Notes under the pieces: model-generated
Database searches by the model: none
Told to the model about the DNA's origin: nothing
The model's input: only the letters and a program-made list of their open reading frames with translations
NCBI GenBank assembly: GCA_903824665.1
Contig: CAIJXT010000030.1
Location: 220,592-284,591 of the forward strand
DNA: 64,000 nucleotides
Source of the DNA: an uncultured Bacteroidota bacterium
Lineage (GTDB): Bacteria > Bacteroidota > Bacteroidia > Chitinophagales > Chitinophagaceae
Direction: 5' to 3'
Shown: positions 53,724-62,322 of the stretch, in pieces
How the letters are laid out: the number at the start of each line of letters is the position of its first letter
Numbering within the stretch: the stretch's first letter is position 1
Position numbers and translations under genes: made by a program

Positions 53724-55124
53724 ATGAAAATAGCATTCCATGGCGCCGCCAGAACAGTGACCGGATCCAAACATTTGCTCCATATCAACCCCTCTAAGAA
53801 AATTCTGCTCGACTGTGGCCTGTTTCAGGGTATGGGTGTAGACACCACAAAACTGAACACCGAATGGGGATTTGAACCATCAGAAATAACCCACGTCGTC
53901 ATTTCCCATGCGCACATCGATCACATAGGGCTGTTACCCAAACTCGTTAAAGATGGCTATGCCGGAAAAATATACTGCACGCCTGCCACAGCTACCCTGG
54001 CCAAAATACTGCTGGTAGACTCAGCCCGCATCCAGGAAGCAGATATTCGCTATGTCAACAAACGCCGCGAACGTGACAATAAACAGCTGATCGAACCGTT
54101 GTATACCGAAGAAGATGCAACAGCTGTCTTCCCGCTCTTTGAAACCATACCCTACAACGAGCCCTATACACTCGATGAAGGTGTGGAACTCTTATACACC
54201 GACTGTGGTCACATTCTGGGCAGTGCGGCGGTAAACCTTAAAATAAAAGAAAAAGGAATCGTTACACGGATCACATTTAGCGGCGACGTAGGGCGCTATA
54301 GAGATATGCTGCTGCGCTCACCACAAAATTTTCCGCAGGCAGACTATATCATACTCGAATCTACTTACGGCGATCGCCTGCACGATCTGGAATCGGTAGC
54401 AACCGACGCACTGCTCAATCATATAATCGAAACATGTGTAAAGAAGAAGGGCAAGCTGGTCATTCCTGCTTTCAGCCTGGGACGCACTCAGGAAATTCTG
54501 TACATGCTCAACCGTCTGGAACTCGAAAAACGCCTGCCCGACCTTAGCTACTATGTAGACAGCCCCCTGTCTGTAAAGATCACTGGTGCCGTCAAGCGAT
54601 ATCCTGCCTGCTTTAACAGTGCTGTACAGGCATTACTCAAACGTGATGATGATGTATTCTCCTTCAATGGCCTGAAACACATAGAGGATGTGCAGGATTC
54701 TATAAAACTCAATGATAGTGAAGAACCCTGTGTGATCATTTCAGCATCAGGTATGGCAGAAGCTGGCAGGGTAAAGCACCATATTGCCAATAACATATCA
54801 GGCGCACGGAACAAAATACTGCTCACTGGCTACTGCGAACCCCGGTCGCTGGGCGGACGGCTGAAAAACAACCCGGCCGAGGTCACCATTTTTGGCAAAC
54901 CGTATCTCGTAAAAGCCGAAATAGCGGAGATCACCAGTTTAAGTGCACATGGCGATTATGACGACTTGTGCCAATGGCTATCCTGCCAGGATCCAAGACA
55001 GGTCAAAAAGCTGTTTCTCGTACATGGTGAGGAGGAGGTGCAGGAAAAGTTCAAAGCTAGACTCATCCGAAAAGGCTTTGATGAGGTGGAAATACCAGCA
55101 CAGCACACCGTATTCGGAATCTAA
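53724..55124 (+). CDS. MBL-fold / beta-CASP RNA-specificity metallo-hydrolase
   Basis: 466 residues. The zinc-binding motif of metallo-beta-lactamases is SHAHIDHIGLLP, with further ligands in TDCGHILGS and FSGDVGRY. The beta-CASP part shows LESTYGDRLH, FSLGRTQEIL, SASGMAEAGRVKHH, and the RMMBL tail has SAHGDYDDL. This is the layout of CPSF-like ribonucleases. Bacterial members may process RNA, though some are uncharacterised. Distinct from RNase J by size and motifs. Confidence 0.9.
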   Translation: MKIAFHGAARTVTGSKHLLHINPSKKILLDCGLFQGMGVDTTKLNTEWGFEPSEITHVVISHAHIDHIGLLPKLVKDGYAGKIYCTPATATLAKILLVDSARIQEADIRYVNKRRERDNKQLIEPLYTEEDATAVFPLFETIPYNEPYTLDEGVELLYTDCGHILGSAAVNLKIKEKGIVTRITFSGDVGRYRDMLLRSPQNFPQADYIILESTYGDRLHDLESVATDALLNHIIETCVKKKGKLVIPAFSLGRTQEILYMLNRLELEKRLPDLSYYVDSPLSVKITGAVKRYPACFNSAVQALLKRDDDVFSFNGLKHIEDVQDSIKLNDSEEPCVIISASGMAEAGRVKHHIANNISGARNKILLTGYCEPRSLGGRLKNNPAEVTIFGKPYLVKAEIAEITSLSAHGDYDDLCQWLSCQDPRQVKKLFLVHGEEEVQEKFKARLIRKGFDEVEIPAQHTVFGI

Positions 55125-55186
55125 AATAACCCCTTACTTACCACATCTTTCCGTTGTTCATGCAACCAATGGAAATGATATTTCGC

Positions 55187-55194
55187 TAATTTTG
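55187..55194 (+). promoter_or_regulatory. -7 box of the ftsY promoter
   Basis: TAATTTTG, 20 bases before the ftsY start. No TTG at the expected distance. Confidence 0.42.
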
Positions 55195-55213
55195 CAACTT
55201 TATATACACACAC

Positions 55214-56191
55214 ATGGGATTATTCGACAAGCTGTTCGGGCGCAATAAGGAACAGGAGGTGCAAAAAGAAGCGCTTGATCAGGGTTTGCAGAAAACAAAA
55301 GAAGGCTTTTTCACCAAGCTGGCCAAAGCAGTTGCCGGCAAGGACAAGGTAGACGAAGAAGTACTGGACCAGGTGGAAGACGCACTGATCAGTGCCGATG
55401 TGGGTGTAGATACAACTGTAGCAATCATAGACCGTATTGAAAAAAGGGTTGCAAAGGACAAATATATCGGTACATCGCAGCTCAATCAGTTGTTGCAGGA
55501 AGAGATCATGGGCATGCTTACCGCAGCGCCTTCCAATGAATTTGCAACTTTCGATGTGCCTGCCGGCAAGAAACCTTATGTAATATTGGTCGTGGGCGTA
55601 AATGGGGTAGGCAAAACAACCACCATCGGAAAACTGGCACACAACTTCAAGAAAAACGGCAAAAGCGTACTCCTTGGCGCTGGCGATACGTTCCGTGCTG
55701 CTGCTGTAGACCAGCTCACCATATGGAGTGAGCGGGTGGGTGTGCCGATCGTAAAGAAAGAAATGGGCAGCGATCCCAGCTCCGTAGCCTTCGATGCCGT
55801 TCAGAGCGCCATTGCCAGAGATAGTGATGTCGTGATCATAGACACTGCCGGCCGGCTCCACAACAAGTCTTACCTCATGGACGAACTGGGCAAAATTCGC
55901 CGCGTTATCACCAAAGTAATGCCTGATGCCCCGCACGAAGTACTACTCGTACTCGACGGCAGCACCGGACAGAATGCCATAGAGCAGGCAAAGCACTTCA
56001 CCGCAGCCACCGACGTTACCGCGATCGCCATTACAAAACTCGATGGTACGGCCAAGGGTGGGGTAGTTCTCGCAATAGCCAACCAGTTCAGGATTCCGGT
56101 AAAATATATTGGGGTAGGCGAAAGAATGGAAGACCTGCAAATTTTCAACAAAGAAGAGTTTGTAGACAGCCTGTTCAGCCTCAGTAAATAG
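55214..56191 (+). CDS. ftsY: Signal recognition particle receptor FtsY
   Basis: GTPase that docks SRP-ribosome complexes to the inner membrane. It begins MGLFDKLFGRNKEQ with a short basic/hydrophobic helix; no long acidic A domain as in Escherichia coli. NG domain motifs: GVNGVGKTTTIGKLA, DTFRAAAVDQL, DTAGRLHNK, TKLDGTAKGG. 325 residues is typical for the A-domain-less form. Confidence 0.96.
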   Translation: MGLFDKLFGRNKEQEVQKEALDQGLQKTKEGFFTKLAKAVAGKDKVDEEVLDQVEDALISADVGVDTTVAIIDRIEKRVAKDKYIGTSQLNQLLQEEIMGMLTAAPSNEFATFDVPAGKKPYVILVVGVNGVGKTTTIGKLAHNFKKNGKSVLLGAGDTFRAAAVDQLTIWSERVGVPIVKKEMGSDPSSVAFDAVQSAIARDSDVVIIDTAGRLHNKSYLMDELGKIRRVITKVMPDAPHEVLLVLDGSTGQNAIEQAKHFTAATDVTAIAITKLDGTAKGGVVLAIANQFRIPVKYIGVGERMEDLQIFNKEEFVDSLFSLSK

Positions 56192-56254
56192 TGTTTCGAA
56201 AAGGATTTTTCTTGCCGGCACATTTTTCTCTTATATATTTCCTAATTTTCAATC

Positions 56255-56650
56255 ATGAAAAGCGGGCCCGTCAACCTGTGCTTACTGCTGGCAGTAGTAT
56301 GCTCCTGTTACCTATATACCCTTAAATTCAGCCAACCCGGCGGCCAGGACAAGCTAATAGCAGGCTTAGCAGGCGTGCATCAATACTTGCCCCCCGGCAC
56401 GTCTATTCATTTTGTCAATAAAGTACCTCCGGAGCCTACCAACTCCCGCGAGCATATCTTTTTCCCTGATTTTGTACACTACATTCTGGCACCTGCCAAG
56501 ATAGGTCAGGCCAGCAAAACATGGAAAGACACCACGCTTATGGTTCTTCCGGCAAATTCCACAGATTCCGCAACAGCAGCATTGGTTGCCGGGGCTACTG
56601 TGCTATGGCAAAATAAAGACGAACGATACCTTTACCTCCTTATCCACTAG
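56255..56650 (+). CDS. Unknown secreted or anchored protein paired with a glycosyltransferase-like gene
   Basis: 131 residues. An N-terminal hydrophobic stretch (NLCLLLAVVCSCYLYTL) acts as a signal anchor or lipoprotein-like signal. The rest is soluble and includes HYILAPAKIGQASKTWKD and TLMVLPANSTDSATAAL, which recalls loop regions of membrane sugar transferases. The next gene starts 2 bases after its stop, so the two are cotranscribed. Function unknown. Confidence 0.6.
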   Translation: MKSGPVNLCLLLAVVCSCYLYTLKFSQPGGQDKLIAGLAGVHQYLPPGTSIHFVNKVPPEPTNSREHIFFPDFVHYILAPAKIGQASKTWKDTTLMVLPANSTDSATAALVAGATVLWQNKDERYLYLLIH

Positions 56651-56652
56651 TT

Positions 56653-57879
56653 ATGCATCCATCTACCCGCCTTATCATCTGGTTATCGCTGCTGCTGGGT
56701 TTCACCAGCATGGTCTACTTTCTGTCACTGCCGGCACACCTGCCTGTCATAGTCACCTGCGTCATCGTTGTAGCATATGCATTCATCAGCTATAGGTGGT
56801 TTGCCAGGCACATTCCTTCCCCTGTCGGCCTACAGAGCACTACTGGCGAAAGCGCCAGAGCGTACATGATACTGGTTGCAGGGCTGGCCGTCATTGTTTA
56901 CAAGGCATACAACATAGAGAAGCAATATGGCCACTGGGATGCATGGTGGCTTTGGGATCATCATGCCCGGTACTTGCAGGACTCCACCTACTGGCGCCAG
57001 TTGTTTACCCTCAACGACGAGTATCACCCCGATTACCCACTGTTCCTGTCGTCACTGATTGCATTTTTCTGGCGGCTCACTGGTACGTTCAATTCGCTGG
57101 TACCCTATACGTTCAGCATATTCATAGCGGTGGTCATTCCCGCCACGATTTTTATTTCACTACACACCAGAAACCTCACCATCGCATGCTTCGCATTTGT
57201 GGTATTTGCTTTCAGCGATGCGTACCACACCTTTGCGTTGGCACAATATGCCGATCAGCCGCTCGGTTTTCTCTACCTGTGTGCATTTATTTGCCTCGAA
57301 TACGCCCGCCAACAGAAGCATCTGATAACCGTTATTGGTGGGTTGCTCGGTTGCTGCATCTGGATGAAGAATGAGGGTATGTTGTTGTCGCTGATATTCA
57401 TACTCTTCAATGCACGTACGCTGCTTGCCAATGGCAATGCCACACGTTTCGCAGCAGGTATTATTTTCCCCCTATCGGTTTATGCCTATTTAAAGCTGAA
57501 TGCACCTGCCAACGATCTGGTGAAAGGCCAAAGCATGAAAACACTGCGATTGCTTACTGACGGTAGCCGCTACCGGCTCATAGGCAGCTATTTTTATACC
57601 CGCCTTACTGACCATGCACTTCCCGCCACTATTTGCGCAGTGTTTTACGGTGTGTATTGCTATGCTGCCCGAAGGTTACCCGGGCGCAACATACTCACAC
57701 TCATCATCTGTGCCATTGGCTTTGCATTGGTGTACCTGCTCACGCCACACGATCTCTCGTGGCACCTCAATACCTCGTTCGACCGTGTCTTGTTTCAATT
57801 GATGCCCGCATTTGTCTATGTCATTGCCCGCAACTTGTGCAACCTACGCTTCTACACAGAAGGCGGGCAATTTCAATAG
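56653..57879 (+). CDS. Polytopic membrane protein, glycosyltransferase 39 (PMT/ArnT)-like
   Basis: 408 residues with about ten hydrophobic helices. The first large loop has WDAWWLWDHHARYLQDSTYWRQLFTLNDEYHPDYPL, whose key parts (WDHHAR, EYHPDYPLF) resemble the acidic loop of lipid-linked sugar transferases (GT-C fold). No other domain. Probably transfers a sugar from a polyprenyl carrier, but the acceptor is unknown. Its last 36 bases overlap the convergent sirtuin gene. Confidence 0.6.
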   Translation: MHPSTRLIIWLSLLLGFTSMVYFLSLPAHLPVIVTCVIVVAYAFISYRWFARHIPSPVGLQSTTGESARAYMILVAGLAVIVYKAYNIEKQYGHWDAWWLWDHHARYLQDSTYWRQLFTLNDEYHPDYPLFLSSLIAFFWRLTGTFNSLVPYTFSIFIAVVIPATIFISLHTRNLTIACFAFVVFAFSDAYHTFALAQYADQPLGFLYLCAFICLEYARQQKHLITVIGGLLGCCIWMKNEGMLLSLIFILFNARTLLANGNATRFAAGIIFPLSVYAYLKLNAPANDLVKGQSMKTLRLLTDGSRYRLIGSYFYTRLTDHALPATICAVFYGVYCYAARRLPGRNILTLIICAIGFALVYLLTPHDLSWHLNTSFDRVLFQLMPAFVYVIARNLCNLRFYTEGGQFQ

Positions 57880-58542
57880 GTACTGCATTCCCTCTGTGGC
57901 GGGCATTTCTATCGGTATTACGTTGTTATACCTGCTCACCGCTGGTATGCGTTTATCAATCACATACTTCGGTACTCCATCGCGCACATAGTCTACCAGA
58001 CCCGCCGCAGGATACACCGCCAGCGACGTGCCCACCAGCACAAATACATCCGCCTCATACATGATCGGTATCGCCTGTTCTATCATAGGCACCGGCTCCT
58101 CAAACCACACCACATGTGGCCGGTACTGTCCGCCATCTGCTGCCTTTTGCCCCAGTGTTATATCGCCTGCTATGGGGTATAGTTGCATCGCATTGCGCTC
58201 ACTGCGCATCTTCAGTATCTCTCCGTGCAGGTGCATTACATGTTGCGATCCCGCACGTTCGTGCAGGTCGTCAATGTTCTGTGTTACAATATACACATCA
58301 TAGTACTGTTGCAGCGCTGCCAGGGACTCATGTGCGGCGTTAGGCTTTGCTGCCAGCACATCGCGCCGCCGCATATTGTAAAAGTCCAGCACCATGGCAG
58401 GGTCGCGCCGCCACGCACGGGGTGTGGCCACATCCTCTATACGGTGACCTTCCCACAGTCCATCGCTATCGCGAAAAGTGCGCAACCCGCTCTCAGCGCT
58501 TATGCCCGCACCCGTGAGCACCACTAGTTTCTGTTTAGCCAT
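57844..58542 (-). CDS. cobB: Sirtuin-type NAD-dependent deacylase (CobB-like) lacking the zinc cysteines
   Basis: Start taken at MAKQKLVVLTGAGISAESG (58542). Sirtuin motifs: GAGISAESGLRTFRD, TQNIDDLHERAG and catalytic His106 in HLHGE. Tyr55 and Arg58 (FYNMRRR) match the residues that let class III sirtuins remove succinyl groups. The zinc-binding module usually has four cysteines between HGE and the RPHVVWFEE motif; here the segment (KMRSERNAMQLYPIAG...) has none. It should still bind NAD. 232 residues. Confidence 0.88.
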   Translation of the reverse strand: MAKQKLVVLTGAGISAESGLRTFRDSDGLWEGHRIEDVATPRAWRRDPAMVLDFYNMRRRDVLAAKPNAAHESLAALQQYYDVYIVTQNIDDLHERAGSQHVMHLHGEILKMRSERNAMQLYPIAGDITLGQKAADGGQYRPHVVWFEEPVPMIEQAIPIMYEADVFVLVGTSLAVYPAAGLVDYVRDGVPKYVIDKRIPAVSRYNNVIPIEMPATEGMQYLLKLPAFCVEA

Positions 58543-58557
58543 GATATGCACGTTTTA

Positions 58558-58621
58558 CCTCAAACAATTTACCCTGTACAGTGTGATTTTTTCCTCAACA
58601 ATTTACCATTGTAAATTTACC
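58558..58621. repeat. Near-exact repeats of CCTCAACAATTTACC in the sirtuin/GNAT divergent region
   Basis: CCTCAAACAATTTACC (58558-58573) and CCTCAACAATTTACC (58593-58607) differ by one A, 35 bases apart, followed by TTGTAAATTTACC (58609-58621). The region lies between two divergent starts and could be a regulator-binding array. Confidence 0.5.
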
Positions 58622-58670
58622 GGTATTGAAATTTATTTTCCGGCCTAACTTGCACCCAATTCACCCGGTC

Positions 58671-59189
58671 ATGACTATCATCGAAACATCACGCCTCACT
58701 ATCTCCGAGCTCACCACAGCCGATGCACCATTTATCATTGAGCTGCTCAACAGCCCCGGCTGGCTGCAATATATAGGCGACAGAGGCGTAAAAACAATTG
58801 ACGATGCGTGCGGGTATATCCTCAACGGACCCACCATCAGCTACCGTACCAACGGTTTCGGACTGTGGGTAGTGGCACTCAAAGACACTAATATCCCAAT
58901 TGGTATTTGCGGCCTTATTCGCCGCGACTTCCTGCCGCATCCTGATATCGGTTTTGCATTCCTGCCACAATACAGCGGTAGCGGCTATGCACTCGAATCT
59001 GCTAAGGGCGTCATGGATTTTGCTGCCAATGTACTTCGCCTGCCTGTTGTTACTGCCATCACCAACGACGACAACACCTCCTCACTCAAGCTGCTCTTCA
59101 AGCTCGGATTCGACTTCATAGGAATGGTCACCTACCCCGGCGAAGACAAGGAACTGATGTTGCTCGAAAAACACATCACTATCCGGTAA
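58671..59189 (+). CDS. GNAT family N-acetyltransferase, RimJ/RimL-like
   Basis: 172 residues starting at the ATG at 58671 (IIETSRLTISELT). GNAT pattern LWVVALKDTNIPIGICGLIRRDFLPHPDIGFAFLPQYSGSGYALESAKGVM, whose acetyl-CoA loop is QYSGSGYA, and then TNDDNTSSLKLLFKLGFDF. RimJ/RimL-like members acetylate protein N-termini or small molecules. Substrate unknown. Confidence 0.85.
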   Translation: MTIIETSRLTISELTTADAPFIIELLNSPGWLQYIGDRGVKTIDDACGYILNGPTISYRTNGFGLWVVALKDTNIPIGICGLIRRDFLPHPDIGFAFLPQYSGSGYALESAKGVMDFAANVLRLPVVTAITNDDNTSSLKLLFKLGFDFIGMVTYPGEDKELMLLEKHITIR

Positions 59190-59195
59190 GGCATA

Positions 59196-61112
59196 TCACT
59201 GCTGCTGCGAAAGCTTCAGATATTCATCTGCCTTGGCTATGTCGCCTTTCGATCTGTAGGTTATAGAAACGAAGTACAGGATGTTCTTTTGGTTGGGTTT
59301 TATCTGTAGCGACTTACCATATGCTTTGAGTGCATCATCCGTACGATTCGTGACCGCCAGCGCATTGCCATAGTTGCCCCACAATTCAGCGTCCGTTGTA
59401 TCACGCGCCACACCTTCACGGAATACTTTTACCGCTTCGTCATATTGCTGCTGTGTAAACAAAGCAGTGCCTAGAAAGCTGTACGTCCTCGTTTTATGCT
59501 CACCCCGCTGCAGGCTTTTGCGGTAGATGTCTATTGCCTGGTCATACTGCTTTGTCATAAAGTAGCAGTCACCAATAGTAAGCAGCACCGAACTATCGCG
59601 CGGGTTCAGTTGCAGGGCTTTTTGTGTCGCTGCAATCGCACCCCCATAGTTGCCCGATTTATACTCCGCCGCCCCAAGGTTTATCCAGGCATCGCGGTAT
59701 GCAGTATCTATTGCCACTGCCTGCCTGAACTGTTGCACGGCACCCGCCAGCGCCTCACTGTTCTTATTGTTGCTGGCTGTGTATTGGTCCAGCAGGCTGG
59801 TGCCGTAATTGTACTGCACGCGGGCACTGCCGGGCGCAGTATTCATATCAGCCGCAAACAGTGTTGCGTTCGAGTTCCAGTCACCGTTACGCGCTATTGT
59901 TTTCCCGGAGAATACCAATGCCACGCCAAGAATGATGTACGCACCGGCATTCAGCATTTTCGTCGATGCCATTTGCCCCGTAAGCCGGTAAGCTGCCCAG
60001 CTTACACAAATCATCGCTCCCAGCACCGGCGCAAACAACAGGCGGTCGCCCATGGTACTGCCTATCAGGTAAACAATATTGGAAGCAAATAGTATCGTGC
60101 AGAAGAAAAACAGTATCCCGAATGAAATTGGTCGGTTGGTGCTGAAGTATTTCCAGGCCGCATATAGCAGCGATATACATACCGCCAAAACAAGCAACGC
60201 TTTCATTGAAAACCCATCTTCGCACGGAATCTGGTTAAACGAATAGTCATAGCTCATTGCATAGGGCCAGATCGATTTGATCATATACATCCCCAATACC
60301 ACAAAGCCTGTTGCCAGGCGAGAGGCCGCATCCGTACAGGCTATCAGCGAATTATCTGCGCGCGAGTAGGGTACATGTGCGGGTGACAGATTGTGCACCA
60401 CAATATAATGCCAACCCATCCACACCACTACAGTCACCGCCAGTGGCACCAATGTCCTTATCGCTGGCACCAACTTCTTTTCACCCATCTGCACCTGCAA
60501 TAGTACAAACACAGGCAGGTATAATATCCCTGCTTCCTTCGATAGCAGGCACAAAGCATAATAGGCTATTGCCGCAATGGTTATTCTTTGTTTTTGTACC
60601 AGCTCATTTGCAGTCAGCAGAAAGAATAGGAAACACAGTATTTCATCCCGGCTTTTTATGTTAGCTACTACTTCGGTATGTATAGGGTGCAGCGCAAACA
60701 GCAGTGTCGCAGCCATTGGCAGCCACATGCTGTACTTCGAAAAGACCAGGGTAAGAAACTTGTACAGCTGCATCGTTACAAGACCATACAGCAATATCTG
60801 AACAAGATGATGAATAAGCGGGTTGCCGGGTATGATCTGCCATTCCAGCGCAAACATAACCATAGACAATGGTCTGTATAGTCCCGAGTTCTGGTCCCAG
60901 AAGCCCTGCCAGTAGAAGGTGGTTAGTAGTTTGGGTATGCCTGCTATACCATCATGTACAAACTTGTTTTCGCCTATCACCGCTATGTCGTCTAGCACAT
61001 AGCCATGTCCCAGCGTATTGGCATAGATCAGGCAGGCAATTCCCGCAAGTATGTACGATACATACTTGCGGGAAGGCTCAGCTGCTTTGGCTGCCGGAAC
61101 ACTTTTCGCCAT
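59196..61112 (-). CDS. TMTC-like membrane protein with C-terminal TPR repeats
   Basis: 638 residues. The N-terminal 430 residues hold about ten helices and the loop motif GYVLDDIAVIGENKFVHDG, whose DD pair marks GT-C O-mannosyltransferase-like proteins (TMTC/PMT relatives). The C-terminal 200 residues are five or so TPR repeats (AWINLGAAEYKSGNYGGAIAA, DSSVLLTIGDCYFMTKQYDQA in part, LWGNYGNALAVTNRTDDALKAYGKSL in part). Membrane TPR proteins of this kind glycosylate proteins in animals; the bacterial role is not established. Confidence 0.82.
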   Translation of the reverse strand: MAKSVPAAKAAEPSRKYVSYILAGIACLIYANTLGHGYVLDDIAVIGENKFVHDGIAGIPKLLTTFYWQGFWDQNSGLYRPLSMVMFALEWQIIPGNPLIHHLVQILLYGLVTMQLYKFLTLVFSKYSMWLPMAATLLFALHPIHTEVVANIKSRDEILCFLFFLLTANELVQKQRITIAAIAYYALCLLSKEAGILYLPVFVLLQVQMGEKKLVPAIRTLVPLAVTVVVWMGWHYIVVHNLSPAHVPYSRADNSLIACTDAASRLATGFVVLGMYMIKSIWPYAMSYDYSFNQIPCEDGFSMKALLVLAVCISLLYAAWKYFSTNRPISFGILFFFCTILFASNIVYLIGSTMGDRLLFAPVLGAMICVSWAAYRLTGQMASTKMLNAGAYIILGVALVFSGKTIARNGDWNSNATLFAADMNTAPGSARVQYNYGTSLLDQYTASNNKNSEALAGAVQQFRQAVAIDTAYRDAWINLGAAEYKSGNYGGAIAATQKALQLNPRDSSVLLTIGDCYFMTKQYDQAIDIYRKSLQRGEHKTRTYSFLGTALFTQQQYDEAVKVFREGVARDTTDAELWGNYGNALAVTNRTDDALKAYGKSLQIKPNQKNILYFVSITYRSKGDIAKADEYLKLSQQQ

Positions 61113-61172
61113 ATGGAACTATTGTGTTGCTGTACAATGTCTGTTATTACCCGTGGCGTTGTCAGGCTGTTA

Positions 61173-62147
61173 TTACCAGCCCAACAGGTATGCAAATATC
61201 AGCGGTGCTACAATTGTAGCATCGCTCTCTACTATGAACTTTGGTGTGTTGATATCCAGCTTGCCCCATGTGATCTTCTCATTCGGCACCGCACCGCTGT
61301 ACGAACCGTAAGATGTGGTACTGTCGCTGATTTGGCAGAAGTAACTCCAGAACGGCACATCATGCCACTCCAGATCCTGATACATCATAGGTACCACACA
61401 AATCGGGAAGTCACCAGCTATACCACCACCTATCTGGAAGAAGCCTATACCCTTGCCTGCAGAATTGTTGCGGTACCAGTCTGCCAGCCATATCATGTAC
61501 TCTATACCGCTCTTCATAGTCGACGGTTTCAGCTCGCCTTTTATGCAGTACGACGCGAATATATTACCCATCGTGCTGTCTTCCCAGCCCGGAACTATTA
61601 TTGGTATGTTGCGCTCTGCAGCGGCTATCATCCAGCTATGCTTTGGATCTATTTCATAGTCTGCCTTCATCACCTCGCTCAGCAATAGCTTGTACATATA
61701 CTCATGCGGAAAATAGCGCTCACCCTTATCTTCAGCGTCCTTCCATATTTTGTGTATATGGCGCTGTATCCTTCTGAATGCTTCCTCCTCCGGTATACAA
61801 GTGTCTGTCACGCGGTTAAAACCCTGCTCCAGCAGTTCCCACTCATCCTGTGGGCTCAGGTCGCGGTAGTTGGGTACACGCTTGTAGTGCGTATGTGCCA
61901 CCAGGTTCATCACGTCTTCTTCCAGGTTGGCACCTGTGCAGCTTATGATGTCCACTTTGCCTGCGCGTATCATCTCTGCAAACGAAATACCCAGTTCGGC
62001 AGTGCTCATCGCACCTGCCAGCGACACCAGCATTTTACCACCTTCCAGCAGGTGTGTTTCGTAACCCTTTGCAGCATCTACAAGTGCCGCCGCATTGAAG
62101 TGGCGGTAGTGGTGCTGAATAAACTGTGAAATTGGTCCTTTGCTCAT
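61173..62147 (-). CDS. Deoxyhypusine synthase-like protein lacking the catalytic lysine
   Basis: 324 residues from the ATG at 62147 (MSKGPISQFI); upstream in-frame sequence is basic and not conserved-looking. NAD-binding features of the DHS family are kept: TGANLEEDVM (71-80), VPGWEDSTMGN, and GSYSGAVPNEKITWGK, matching GSDSGARPDEAVSWGK of the human enzyme. At the active site the human GGGVVKHH, with Lys329, is IGGGIAGDFP here (239-248), so the lysine that forms the butylamine imine is Gly245. Bacteria have no eIF5A, so the substrate is something else, perhaps a polyamine or a different NAD-dependent reaction. Citrate synthase lies upstream. Confidence 0.85.
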   Translation of the reverse strand: MSKGPISQFIQHHYRHFNAAALVDAAKGYETHLLEGGKMLVSLAGAMSTAELGISFAEMIRAGKVDIISCTGANLEEDVMNLVAHTHYKRVPNYRDLSPQDEWELLEQGFNRVTDTCIPEEEAFRRIQRHIHKIWKDAEDKGERYFPHEYMYKLLLSEVMKADYEIDPKHSWMIAAAERNIPIIVPGWEDSTMGNIFASYCIKGELKPSTMKSGIEYMIWLADWYRNNSAGKGIGFFQIGGGIAGDFPICVVPMMYQDLEWHDVPFWSYFCQISDSTTSYGSYSGAVPNEKITWGKLDINTPKFIVESDATIVAPLIFAYLLGW

Positions 62148-62262
62148 TATGGTTTTATTTTTAATTGTTGTTCTCTTGTTTGTTGCCCGCTTGCGGGTCT
62201 TTGATGTTTGCCGCACGTTTGCCCGCACATTGCTGCACTATCGCATCAACTCGCCACAAACT

Positions 62263-62293
62263 AAAAAGCAGGCAGGAGACCTGCATGCTTTTT
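62263..62293 (-). terminator. Intrinsic terminator of citrate synthase
   Basis: AAAAAGCA (62263-62270) and GCAGG (62272-62276) pair with CCTGC (62280-62284) and TGCTTTTT (62286-62293) around a 3-base loop, with one G-A mismatch. The minus-strand T run supports termination after gltA. Confidence 0.82.
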
Positions 62294-62322
62294 ATATTTT
62301 CCTTCCGCAGTCTGGTTTGCTA

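Noticed and set aside
62186..62197. CCCGC-TT-GCGGG hairpin as a regulatory leader of the deoxyhypusine synthase-like gene
   Set aside because: Only five pairs with a two-base loop; too weak to call.
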